Notes under the pieces: generated by a model
The model's input: only the letters and a program-made list of their open reading frames with translations
Told to the model about the DNA's origin: nothing
Database searches by the model: none
Made by a program: the position numbers and the translations under genes
Assembly (NCBI RefSeq): GCF_034347385.1
Contig: NZ_CP133777.1
Location: 2,914,001 to 2,978,000 of the forward strand
Direction: 5' to 3'
DNA: 64,000 nucleotides
DNA from: Actimicrobium sp. CCC2.4
Lineage (GTDB): Bacteria; Pseudomonadota; Gammaproteobacteria; Burkholderiales; Burkholderiaceae_D
Shown here: piece after piece, positions 55,549-63,303 of the stretch
Layout: each line of letters starts with the position of its first letter
Numbering within the stretch: the first letter of the stretch is position 1

Positions 55549-55919
55549 AACGCATCCTGATCGTTGACGACGCCGCCACCGTGCGCATGTACCACCGCAG
55601 CATTCTCGAAGAGGCCGGCTATGAAGTTGATGAAGCCATCAATGGCATCGAGGCCCTCGAAAAAGCCCTGAACGCAACCTACGATCTGTACCTGGTCGAC
55701 GTCAACATGCCCAAGCTCGATGGCTATTCCTTCGTGCGCGAACTGCGCGGCCACGCGATGATTCCGCAAGCGCCGGCGGTGATGATTTCGACCGAAGCCA
55801 AGACCAGCGACCAGACCAAGGCCTTCGAAGCCGGTGCCAACCTGTACATCATCAAGCCGACCCGCCCTGACCTGCTGGTGGCCCATGTGCGTCTGCTGCT
55901 TGGCGACACCAGCACATGA
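55545..55919 (+). CDS. CheY-like single-domain response regulator (first in cluster)
   Basis: A 124-residue receiver with acidic pair D8-D9, phosphoacceptor D52 (LYLVDVNMPKLDG), Ser/Thr at STEAKT and Lys in IIKPTRP. It is more diverged from motor CheY than the cheY gene at 48217. Located between cheR and cheA with 4-base overlaps on both sides, so it is likely the phosphate acceptor or sink of this CheA. Confidence 0.93.
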   Translation: MKRILIVDDAATVRMYHRSILEEAGYEVDEAINGIEALEKALNATYDLYLVDVNMPKLDGYSFVRELRGHAMIPQAPAVMISTEAKTSDQTKAFEAGANLYIIKPTRPDLLVAHVRLLLGDTST

Positions 55920-58528
55920 CACCGTTACTGCAGCAGTTCCTGGCCGAGGCGCGCGAATTCTTGCAAGGCATCAGCGAGAAGCTGATGCAGCTCGAAAACA
56001 CGCCCGACGATGGCGCGCTGATGGGCGAACTGTTCCGGCTGGTGCATACGCTCAAGGGCAATTGCGGCCTGTTCGACTATCCGGAAATGTTGCGCGTGCT
56101 GCATGCCGCCGAAGACCTGATGGTGGTGGTGCGCGATGGCGACCTGCCCTACAGCCAGACGCTGGCCGACCGGCTGCTCGATGCGATGGATTTTGTCAGC
56201 CTGCTGCTCGATGAGATCGATGCCGGTAACGACAGCGCGGCAGCCCATGCACCGGCCGCCGTAGCGATGGCAGCGGCGTTGCGCCAGCTGATCGCCGCAC
56301 CGCAAGGTATCGATGACACGTGCGGCGAGGCGGCAACAGCAACAGACGGCACCGCCGGCCTGCCGCTGCAGCAGGTGCCGGAAGCGCTGCGCATGGCCTG
56401 GTACCGGACCGGCACGGCGCTGCTGTGGATCCGCTACACGCCGGAGGCCGAGTGCTTTTTCAAGGGGGAAGATCCGTTCTTCCTGGCGCGCAATGTGCCC
56501 GACATTGCCTGGCAACGCGTCGGTGCCGCCAGTGCCTGGCCGGCCCTCGACGACCTCGATGCCTACCATGCCAACCTGCAGCTCGATCTGGTCAGCAGCG
56601 CCAGCCGCGCCGCGCTCGATGAACATTTCCGCTATGTGCCGGAACAGATCACGATCACGCCGCTGACGGCACTCGCGCTGGTCCAGCCGCAGGGCGATGA
56701 AAACGGTGGCCCGGTCTACGAGGATTTCGTGCTGGCCGCGCTGGCCCATCTGGAGCGCGGCGATCTGGTGACGCTCGAGCGCGCTGCCCGCTCGATGCTG
56801 GAACTGTCGGCCGCCGGCTTGTGGCTGGCCTCAGCCTTGCGCTGGTTGCTGGTCATCCTCGAGACCGAACCGGCCAACCGCGCGGCACTGCATGCGGTGA
56901 TCGTCTCGCTGCGCACCTTTGCACCGCCCCGGCTGTCGGCGCAACCTCTTGCCATCGTCACCGAAGCGGTGGCCGCGCCGGCACCGGCGACCTCACCGGC
57001 CCACGACATCGCCGCCACCGTCATCGCCACCCAGCTGATGATCCTGCGCATGCCGGATCAGGTGAACTGGTTGCCGGGACGATTGAAGGCGGTCGCCTCG
57101 ACGCTGGCGGCCTGCTTTGCCAGCATCGGCCGGTCCGATCTGCTGCCCGGGCTCGATGCCGCGCTCGCCGGCGCGATGGCGCAATCGGCTTCGGGTCCGC
57201 TGCTAGCCTGGCTGCTTGCGTATGCCGAAGCGCCGGCAGAAGCGGCCGACACCGTTCCGGTTGAGGCCCCCTTGGCCAGCAGCGAGCCACCCGTTGCGCT
57301 CGCCGACGGCGACATCAAATTCAACCGGCGCGCTGAAGACAGCAGCACTGCGAGCGCCAGAACACTGCGCGTCGACCAGGACAAAATCGATCGCCTGATG
57401 AACCTGATCGGCGAAATGGTGGTCGCTAAAAATGGCCTTCCCTATCTGGCCGGCCGCGCCGAAAGCGTCTTCGGCGTGCGCGAGCTGTCGCGTGAAATTA
57501 AGACCCAGTACGCGGTCATCAACCGCATTGCCGAAGAAATGCAGGGCGCCATCATGCAGGTGCGGATGATGCCGGTGTCCTTCGTGTTCCAGCGCTTTCC
57601 GCGACTGGTGCGCGACATCTCGCGCAAGCTCGGCAAGGAAGTCAGTCTGGTGCTGATCGGCGAAGACACCGAGGCCGACAAGAACATCATCGAGGCGCTG
57701 GCTGATCCGCTGATCCACATCGTGCGTAACAGCCTCGACCACGGCCTCGAATCACCCGAGGTGCGCCGTGCTGCCGGCAAGCCGGCCGAAGGCAAACTCG
57801 AAATCCGCGCCACGCAGGAAGCCGGTCGCGTGATCATCGACATCATTGACGATGGCAAGGGTATCGACCCGCTCATCATCAAACGCAAGGCCTACGAAAA
57901 AGGCTTGATCGACGAAGCCACGCTGGAACGCATCAGCGATCAGGACGCCATCAACCTGGTGTTCGCGGCCGGCTTCTCGACGGCTGAAGTGGTGTCGGAT
58001 TTGTCCGGTCGCGGGGTCGGCATGGACGTCGTACGCGCCGCCGTCGAACAGGTCAATGGCATCGTCACGCTGGAAAGTACGGTCGGTGCCGGCACCCGTT
58101 TGCGCCTGTCGCTGCCGCTGTCGATTGCCGTAACCAACGTGATGATCATCGAATCGAACCGGCAGATTTTTGGTGTGCCGATGGACATGGTGGTCGAGAC
58201 CGTACGCGTGCCGCGTACTGCCATCCACGCGATCAAGAACCACCAGACCGCCGTGCTGCGCGGACGCGTGGTGCCGCTGCGTTCGCTCAACTCCTTGCTG
58301 GCGACGGATGAAGAGCAACTGGCCAACGACGAGGATGAACTGGCCACGCTGGTGGTGCGCCTCAATGGCGAGCACGTCGGCATCGTCGTCGACGACTTCC
58401 GCGAAGTGGTCGACATCATCCTCAAGCCGATGGGCGGCATTCTCGGCGGGCTGTCCGGCTACACAGGTTCGGCCTTGCTCGGCGATGGCTCGGTGCTGAT
58501 GGTGCTTAACCTCAAGGAGCTGGTCTGA
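55916..58528 (+). CDS. cheA: Chemotaxis histidine kinase CheA, long form with unusual middle region
   Basis: An 870-residue kinase. The N-terminal Hpt (1-105) has H44 in RLVHTLKGNCGLF. Residues about 110-480 do not match a P2 domain I recognise: there are conserved-looking segments (LVSSASRAALDEHFRYVPEQITI, LAALAHLERGDLVTLERAARSM) and an Ala/Pro linker. From about 484 come the dimerisation domain (LRVDQDKIDRLMNLIGEMVVAKN), kinase (HIVRNSLDHGLE, DDGKGID, GRGVGMDVV) and CheW-like P5 (790-870). Overlaps neighbours by four bases upstream and one base downstream. The expanded middle is atypical and may hold an accessory binding domain. Confidence 0.95.
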   Translation: MTPLLQQFLAEAREFLQGISEKLMQLENTPDDGALMGELFRLVHTLKGNCGLFDYPEMLRVLHAAEDLMVVVRDGDLPYSQTLADRLLDAMDFVSLLLDEIDAGNDSAAAHAPAAVAMAAALRQLIAAPQGIDDTCGEAATATDGTAGLPLQQVPEALRMAWYRTGTALLWIRYTPEAECFFKGEDPFFLARNVPDIAWQRVGAASAWPALDDLDAYHANLQLDLVSSASRAALDEHFRYVPEQITITPLTALALVQPQGDENGGPVYEDFVLAALAHLERGDLVTLERAARSMLELSAAGLWLASALRWLLVILETEPANRAALHAVIVSLRTFAPPRLSAQPLAIVTEAVAAPAPATSPAHDIAATVIATQLMILRMPDQVNWLPGRLKAVASTLAACFASIGRSDLLPGLDAALAGAMAQSASGPLLAWLLAYAEAPAEAADTVPVEAPLASSEPPVALADGDIKFNRRAEDSSTASARTLRVDQDKIDRLMNLIGEMVVAKNGLPYLAGRAESVFGVRELSREIKTQYAVINRIAEEMQGAIMQVRMMPVSFVFQRFPRLVRDISRKLGKEVSLVLIGEDTEADKNIIEALADPLIHIVRNSLDHGLESPEVRRAAGKPAEGKLEIRATQEAGRVIIDIIDDGKGIDPLIIKRKAYEKGLIDEATLERISDQDAINLVFAAGFSTAEVVSDLSGRGVGMDVVRAAVEQVNGIVTLESTVGAGTRLRLSLPLSIAVTNVMIIESNRQIFGVPMDMVVETVRVPRTAIHAIKNHQTAVLRGRVVPLRSLNSLLATDEEQLANDEDELATLVVRLNGEHVGIVVDDFREVVDIILKPMGGILGGLSGYTGSALLGDGSVLMVLNLKELV

Positions 58529-58764
58529 TGCCTGTCCACTACAAAAAAAATCTGGCCACGTTTGATGACGTGGTCAGTGTCGAAGAAGCAGAAGACCTGC
58601 TGCAGTGGTGCCAGAAAAATCCGACAGCGAAGGTCGATCTGTCGGACTGTCTTCATCTGCATGCAGCCAACCTGCAAGTGCTGATGGCAGCCCGCGTGAC
58701 GGTTACTGCCTGGCCACAGGATCACCCGCTGGCGACATGGCTGCACGCAGCCCTGGACGCCTGA
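58528..58764 (+). CDS. Very small STAS-like protein following cheA
   Basis: A 78-residue protein whose middle (TAKVDLSDCLHLHAANLQVLMAARV) resembles the central strand-helix of STAS/anti-anti-sigma domains, with Cys-Leu-His-Leu-His where those usually have the phosphorylatable Ser and following Asn/Gly. It starts in a TGATG overlap with cheA, so it is made with the kinase. Role unknown; a shortened STAS adaptor is the best inference. Cys42 and the His pair are unusual. Confidence 0.7.
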   Translation: MPVHYKKNLATFDDVVSVEEAEDLLQWCQKNPTAKVDLSDCLHLHAANLQVLMAARVTVTAWPQDHPLATWLHAALDA

Positions 58765-58791
58765 ACCACGCACCAGTAACAGGGAACCACC

Positions 58792-59166
58792 ATGGCAAAA
58801 ACAATTCTCGTCGTCGACGATTCGGCGACGATGCTGATGAGTCTGAAGAACAGCCTGGAGATCACCGGCTTCACGGTGATCACCGCGGCCGACGGCGTCA
58901 TCGCGCTCGGCAAATTACAGAAAGGATCCAAGCCTGACCTGATCATCACCGACATCAACATGCCCAACATGGGCGGCATCGAGTTCATCGGCAAGGCGCG
59001 CGCCCTGCCCGGCTTTCGCTTCATTCCGATTCTGGCGCTGACCACCGAAAGCCAGCAGGCCCGCCGCGACGAAGCCAAGAAACTCGGCGCCACCGGCTGG
59101 CTGGTCAAGCCGGTCGGGGGAGCCGATCTGATCAAGATCATCAAGCAGGTTTTACCCGGAGCATGA
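58792..59166 (+). CDS. CheY-like single-domain response regulator (second in cluster)
   Basis: A 124-residue receiver of the PilG/CheY kind: ILVVDDSATM, acidic D9-D10, phosphoacceptor D54 (LIITDINMPNMGG), LTTES and VKPVGGADL. It carries Gly-Gly where most have Asp-Gly after the NMP segment. CAGGGAACCACC ribosome-binding site. Overlaps the downstream MCP by four bases, so it is most likely tied to that receptor's pathway. Confidence 0.92.
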   Translation: MAKTILVVDDSATMLMSLKNSLEITGFTVITAADGVIALGKLQKGSKPDLIITDINMPNMGGIEFIGKARALPGFRFIPILALTTESQQARRDEAKKLGATGWLVKPVGGADLIKIIKQVLPGA

Positions 59167-60404
59167 CGATGGTGCACGCGCCCGGCGATCTGCAGGAATC
59201 GGCACAACAGGCATGGCGCTGGTGTCAGCGTCTTACCGTTGCGCTGACGCCGGCATGGTCAGTGGTTGCCGCCGCATTGGCCACGATGCTGCTGGGCCGG
59301 CTGCTGCCGGCCGGCGCGCTGCAAGGAAGTGATCTCTGGCTGGGCCGCCCCGGTGACAGCCTGCTGCTGGCCAGCGCGCTGGTGCTGGTGGCGGGCAATG
59401 TGATCGTCGCGCGCAACAGCACCGGCCAGCCGGCTGCGGTGGTCGTCGACAGTCCCCCGCATGCGGCCCATGCGCTGCTGGCTGCGCATCTCCGGCTCGA
59501 CCAGGCCATCGATAGCAAGCTCACTGAAATTGTCAGCGACACCGAAGGCTCGGCACTGGCCATCATCGGCGACGTGCGGCGTCTGTACGATTCAGCCAGC
59601 ACGCTAGTGACCTATCTGGACGGCTCCAGCCTGAAGGCTACCGACCTCGGCAAGGAGATTTCGGACAGCGTCAACTTTCTGGTCGGGATCGGCACCTTCA
59701 TCGAGCAGTTACCGGTGACGATGGCGCGTGACCTGGCCAGCGTCGAAGACGTCGCCACCGAAATCCGCGCGATGAGCGGACTGGTCGCAGCGGTCCACGC
59801 GATCAGCATGCAATCGCATCTGCTAGCGATCAACGCCGCCATCGAAGCCACCCGCGCCGGATCATCCGGTGCCGCCTTCAAGGTCATCGCCGAAGAAATG
59901 CGCGCGCTCGCTGCCAACTCCGGCACCGTCGCCAGCCAGATCGATAAGGGTCTTGCGCGCGCCCGCTTCGTCGTTGAAGACGGCATGGCCGCGGGGATTG
60001 CCGACTCATCGAGCCGGCTCACGGAAGTCTCCAAGGCGGCGGTATCGATCCTGAAGTTGCAGGAAAATTTCGAAGACATGACGCAGTACTACAAGACGCG
60101 TTTCGTCGTTGTCACCAAATACAACGTCGACCTCGCCCGCGAAATCGCCGACGTGCTGGGGCAGATCCAGTATCAGGACGTGGTGCGGCAAGCGGTCGAA
60201 CGACTGCAATTTGCCACGGCGCGACGCAACGCTTTTTTTAGCGAAACGGTCGAACAGATCGCGCAAGGCAGTGTTGACGTCGAGCGGCTACCGGCGAGTC
60301 TGGAAGGCATTACCGACGAGTACGTCAGCGAAGAAGAAAAGCACAAGCACTCGGGAAGGCATGACGTGGTGGCGAGCGGGGAATTGAAGATTGAATTGTT
60401 TTGA
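59163..60404 (+). CDS. Membrane methyl-accepting chemotaxis-like protein
   Basis: A 413-residue receptor with two TM segments (about 27-47 and 58-80) separated by a very short periplasmic loop, so no external sensor domain. The cytoplasmic part has an MCP signalling tip HAISMQSHLLAINAAIEATRAGSSGAAFKVIAEEMRALA (about 210-250), somewhat degenerate against the usual QTNLLALNAAIEAARAG. The C-terminal helices (FVVVTKYNVDLAREIADVLGQIQYQDVVRQAVERL) contain a QYQD segment like that of CheZ/DcrH-type proteins. Last gene of the operon; 4-base overlap with the receiver. Confidence 0.88.
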   Translation: MTMVHAPGDLQESAQQAWRWCQRLTVALTPAWSVVAAALATMLLGRLLPAGALQGSDLWLGRPGDSLLLASALVLVAGNVIVARNSTGQPAAVVVDSPPHAAHALLAAHLRLDQAIDSKLTEIVSDTEGSALAIIGDVRRLYDSASTLVTYLDGSSLKATDLGKEISDSVNFLVGIGTFIEQLPVTMARDLASVEDVATEIRAMSGLVAAVHAISMQSHLLAINAAIEATRAGSSGAAFKVIAEEMRALAANSGTVASQIDKGLARARFVVEDGMAAGIADSSSRLTEVSKAAVSILKLQENFEDMTQYYKTRFVVVTKYNVDLAREIADVLGQIQYQDVVRQAVERLQFATARRNAFFSETVEQIAQGSVDVERLPASLEGITDEYVSEEEKHKHSGRHDVVASGELKIELF

Positions 60405-60423
60405 GGGGGGCGCGTGACTGGTG

Positions 60424-60470
60424 AAGTTGATCTGCCTCGCAGTGAGATAGCTGGCAAAACCGGAGTCAGT
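60424..60470 (+). repeat. Truncated R3 hairpin arm
   Basis: Matches the arm at about 42245-42295 (GTTGA.CTG..CGCA.TGAGATAGCT, then CAAAA.CCGGAG.CAGT), then breaks off and is followed by an R1 palindrome. Starts 20 bases after the MCP stop. Confidence 0.65.
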
Positions 60471-60475
60471 ACATT

Positions 60476-60508
60476 CGGTGCAATGCCCTGCGGTTATTGC
60501 ACCCTACG
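60476..60508 (-). repeat. Dispersed palindromic repeat R1, copy 3
   Basis: 33 bases identical in arms to 8343-8375, with CCCTACG at the right end. Confidence 0.8.
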
Positions 60509-60509
60509 A

Positions 60510-60557
60510 CTGAGCTTGTCGAAGGCGCTGCGGACGGTGCGCCTTCGACAAGCTCAG
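60510..60557. repeat. R2 inverted pair
   Basis: Arms CTGAGCTTGTCGAAGGCGC (60510-60528) and its exact complement (60539-60557) with a 10-base loop; same architecture as 49079-49138 with a different loop. Confidence 0.85.
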
Positions 60558-60608
60558 GACGAACGGTTTGTGAGGGGAGGCCTACAAAGCAGGATTGCAG
60601 CTGTTGCT

Positions 60609-60692
60609 GTTGAAGTGGCGGTTGAAGTGGCGGTTGAAGTGGCGGTTGAAGTGGCTGTTGAAGTGGCGGTTGAAGTGGCGGTTGAAGTGGTT
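60609..60692 (+). repeat. 12-base VNTR, unit GTTGAAGTGGCG
   Basis: Seven in-register copies, three of the seven units having base changes toward the right and middle (GGCT, GGTT ends). Encodes VAVEVAVE in one frame, a spurious reading rather than a gene. Confidence 0.88.
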
Positions 60693-60701
60693 TTTGAAGT
60701 A

Positions 60702-61010
60702 CCCCGCATTGAGGCAGCTGCCAAAAACGGTAGTCAGGCAGGGGATAAGAGGGCCGCACTGTCTGAGGTGAAGCAGGGGTTTCGGATCGCATGCGATCCG
60801 CCTGCGTAACGGGATTCGCTTGCAAGCGAATCTGCGCCCTGCAAGGGAAGCGAGTTTGCGGCACTCCCCCTGACTGGCTACCGTTTTTGGGAACCCGAAG
60901 GGCAGCAGTCTCGCGGTCGCCTTTTTCTTGGTTACTTCTTTTTGGCGAAGCAAAAAGAAGGGACCGGCTGCCGGGCCGCCCCCGGCTTGGTCATGACGGA
61001 GCACAGACCG
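60702..61010 (-). repeat. Long dispersed repeat R3, copy 3 (inverted relative to copy 1)
   Basis: Contains the hairpin unit (arms 60721-60744 and about 60867-60890: CCAAAAACGGTAGTCAGGCA and complement), then CGCGGTCGCCTTTTTCTTGG and GCGAAGCAAAAAGAAG as in copy 1. The loop carries an extra segment (about 60773-60848). Confidence 0.8.
60773..60848. repeat. Insertion within the R3 hairpin loop containing two palindromes
   Basis: Compared with the intact hairpin at 41973-42064, the loop is interrupted between CTGTCTGAG and GCGAGTTTGCGGC. The extra bases contain GGATCGCATGCGATCC (60784-60799) and a 20-base perfect palindrome GATTCGCTTGCAAGCGAATC (60813-60832). This looks like a short palindromic element inserted into a larger one. 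Confidence 0.65.
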
Positions 61011-61035
61011 TTTCATCAACCGCTAGCGGTGCATT

Positions 61036-61068
61036 CGGTGCAATGCCCTTTGGTTATTGCACCCTACG
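61036..61068 (-). repeat. Dispersed palindromic repeat R1, copy 4
   Basis: Same 33-base palindrome with TTTGG in the loop instead of TTCGG or TGCGG; same orientation as copy 3. Confidence 0.8.
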
Positions 61069-61228
61069 TTACCTGGCGATGGCGAGTAATAACCGACCAA
61101 GCAACCGCACCGCGAGAACACAAAAAAAGAGCAACTCCGAACAAGCACGACCAACACCAGGCACAGCAAAACAGCAAGCACCGCATTTATCCGGACACAT
61201 CAACTTATTCACACCAAAGGAATTCACC

Positions 61229-62107
61229 ATGCCCATGCACCACCTAGCCGCCCTCGACCGATTGCTCTCCGAGCAGCGCACCGTCCTGCACGAAAAATGG
61301 GTCGCCGAAATTCTCACCAGCTGGTCGTCACTGCTGCCCAACACCTTCAACGTCGGCGAGATGCGCCAGCACACCGCGCACCTGCTCGAAGAAATCGCCA
61401 AGATCTTTGCGGCCTATCCCGAATCCGGCCTGTGGGAGTTCGGCGAAACCCATCCGCTGGTGCGTGCCATGAGCGAGTTCAGCGCCAGTCGCGCCATCTC
61501 CGGCTTCACGCCGACCGAAACCGCGCAATACGTGATGTGCCTCAAAAGCGTGCTGACACTGGCCCTGATCCATGAACTGATGAGCTCGCCGGTCGAGATG
61601 AAGGTCAATCTGGCCGCGGTCGAAGACGTCATCGGCCGCCTCACGCTGGTGACTTTCTCGGCCTTCGTCGAAACCCGCGAGCGCGTGATCCTGCAGCAAA
61701 GCGCCTCGCTGGTCGAACTCTCGACGCCGGTGATCCGGCTCTGGGACCATGTGCTACTGCTGCCGCTGGTGGGCGTCATCGATACCGCGCGCGCGCGCAA
61801 GTTCACCGAAAACCTGCTCGAAGCGATCACCCGCTACGAAGCCAGCGTCACCGTCATCGACGTCACCGGCGTACCGGTCTTCGATATTTCGGTCGCGCGT
61901 CACCTGATGAAAACGGTGGACGCAGCCCAGCTGCTCGGCACCCGCGTCGTGATGACCGGACTCAATCCCGAGGGCGCGCTGACCCTGACCAAACTGGGCA
62001 TCAGCCTGCCCAACATGATCACCCGCGCGACGCTGCGTTCCGGTGTGGCCGAGGCGCTCTCGCTGATCAACCGGCGCATCGTGCCGGTGGCATCGAGCCG
62101 CGCATGA
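61229..62107 (+). CDS. rsbR: RsbR-type stressosome sensor/STAS protein
   Basis: A 292-residue protein: N-terminal RsbR_N-like helical sensor (1-165) and C-terminal STAS domain (175-285: VVELSTPVIRLWDHVLLLPLVGVIDTARA...VIDVTGVPVFDISVARHLMKTV). In Bacillus RsbRA two threonines are phosphorylated. Here the first site region reads FDIS (Ile220-Ser221) and the second region retains Thr (ALTLT, 252 and 254). ATG at 61229 has AAAGG upstream; longer frames run into the repeat. First of a five-plus-gene rsb operon with 4-base overlap to rsbS. Confidence 0.9.
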   Translation: MPMHHLAALDRLLSEQRTVLHEKWVAEILTSWSSLLPNTFNVGEMRQHTAHLLEEIAKIFAAYPESGLWEFGETHPLVRAMSEFSASRAISGFTPTETAQYVMCLKSVLTLALIHELMSSPVEMKVNLAAVEDVIGRLTLVTFSAFVETRERVILQQSASLVELSTPVIRLWDHVLLLPLVGVIDTARARKFTENLLEAITRYEASVTVIDVTGVPVFDISVARHLMKTVDAAQLLGTRVVMTGLNPEGALTLTKLGISLPNMITRATLRSGVAEALSLINRRIVPVASSRA

Positions 62108-62505
62108 AGATCGCGATCCCGCGTCTCGGACGCATCCTGCTGGTGGCGATCCAGCAGGATCTCAGTGATGACGAAGCGTTGGCGTTCCAGTCGAACCTGC
62201 TCGGCACGATCGCCGAAATCGAAGCGCTCGGTGTGGTCGTCGATATCTCGGCGCTCGATGTGGTCGACTCGTTCATGGCGCGTGTCATCAACGACACTGC
62301 CAACATGGCACGGCTGCTCGGTGCCGAAGTCATCGTTTGCGGCATCCAGCCTTTCGTCGCCTTCACGCTGGTTGAAATGGGACGCGGCCTGCTCAGTGCC
62401 GACTGCACGTTCAACCTCGAACAGGGACTGAAAACCCTGCAATCACGGATCGCCTCGCGCGGCGATTACAGCCTGCCGGATGAACACGATGACCTCATTA
62501 TCTGA
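62104..62505 (+). CDS. rsbS: RsbS-type STAS antagonist
   Basis: A 133-residue STAS protein (MKIAIPRLGRILLVAIQQDLSDDEALAFQSNLLGTI). The phosphorylation segment ISALDVVDSFMARVIND carries Ser56 at the usual site. Forms the stressosome core with RsbR and sequesters RsbT. Overlaps the RsbT-like gene by 26 bases. Confidence 0.92.
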   Translation: MKIAIPRLGRILLVAIQQDLSDDEALAFQSNLLGTIAEIEALGVVVDISALDVVDSFMARVINDTANMARLLGAEVIVCGIQPFVAFTLVEMGRGLLSADCTFNLEQGLKTLQSRIASRGDYSLPDEHDDLII

Positions 62506-62911
62506 ACCCGATGCAGTCGTCGATATCTGCACCACGGCCGACATCGTGGTGGCCCGCCGGCTCACGCGCCAGCTTGCGGCCTGCCTCGATTTCGGCAGTG
62601 CCGACCAGACCCGGCTGGCCACCGCCGTGTCCGAACTGACGCGCAACGTGATCGAATATGCGGGCCGCGGTACATGCCATATCTCGGACGCGTCCGATGC
62701 CGGCTTTAACAGCATCATGGTCGTCGTCGAGGACCACGGGCCGGGTATTGCCAACGTGGCGCAAGCCATGCAGGACGGCTACAGCACCAGCGGCAGCCTC
62801 GGTGCCGGACTGCCGGGAACGCGCCGTCTGGTCGACAGCTTCATGATCGAATCCCGGCCCGGCCTGACCCGCGTGACCATCAGCATGTCGATGCGCAAGG
62901 ACCGGCCGTGA
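62480..62911 (+). CDS. rsbT: RsbT-type serine/threonine kinase
   Basis: A 143-residue GHKL ATPase: motif N in VSELTRNVIEYAGRG, DHGPGIANVAQAMQDGYSTSGSLGAGLPGTRRLVDSF as G1/G2 boxes. RsbT phosphorylates RsbR/RsbS and then is freed to activate a phosphatase. Start ATG 62480 or 62489. The stop overlaps the next gene's start. Confidence 0.92.
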   Translation: MNTMTSLSEPDAVVDICTTADIVVARRLTRQLAACLDFGSADQTRLATAVSELTRNVIEYAGRGTCHISDASDAGFNSIMVVVEDHGPGIANVAQAMQDGYSTSGSLGAGLPGTRRLVDSFMIESRPGLTRVTISMSMRKDRP

Positions 62912-63303
62912 TGACCGGCACCGGATCGATCCGCATTGCAATCGACTCCGATGTCGCTACCGCCTGCCGCGCCGCGCGCTTGGCGGCCGAACAGAGCGGC
63001 TTCGATCGCAAGCGCAGCTATCAGATCGCGACGGCGGCATCGGAACTGGCACGCAACGTACTGGTTCACGGCGGCGGCGGCACGGTCACGGTCAGCACGC
63101 CGGGCCATCGCAACGGCATCGAACTGCTGGCCATCGACCATGGTCCCGGCATCGCCGATCTGGCGCTGGCGATGCAGGAGGGTTTTAGCACCACGGGTAG
63201 CCTCGGTGGCGGGTTACCCGGTGTCGAACGCCTGATGGATGAAGTCGTCATCGAGACCGCTGTAGGACTCGGTACCACGATACGGGCCTCCAAATGGCTA
63301 TGA
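62911..63303 (+). CDS. Second RsbT/RsbW-like ATP-binding protein
   Basis: A 130-residue GHKL ATPase related to the previous gene: SELARNVLVHGGGG, DHGPGIADLALAMQEGFSTTGSLGGGLPGVERLMDEV. It starts by TGATG overlap (62911). Two RsbT-like ATPases in tandem occur in proteobacterial rsb modules; this one may act as kinase for a separate STAS target or as a partner for the SpoIIE phosphatase next to it. Confidence 0.9.
   Translation: MTGTGSIRIAIDSDVATACRAARLAAEQSGFDRKRSYQIATAASELARNVLVHGGGGTVTVSTPGHRNGIELLAIDHGPGIADLALAMQEGFSTTGSLGGGLPGVERLMDEVVIETAVGLGTTIRASKWL

Larger units (their letters stand above)
60405..61228. other. Non-coding repeat island between the chemosensory operon and the Rsb module
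   Basis: Roughly 820 bases with no credible gene before the rsbR Shine-Dalgarno. It contains a truncated R3 arm, R1, an R2 inverted pair, a 12-base VNTR, a full R3 copy whose hairpin is interrupted by an insertion, and a second R1. The rsb promoter probably lies in the last 100-150 bases, which are A-rich (61110-61220). Confidence 0.75.

Noticed and set aside
60414-61019. Frames encoding VAVEVAVE-type peptides and their antisense
   Set aside because: Produced by the 12-base VNTR and R3 copy, not by a gene.
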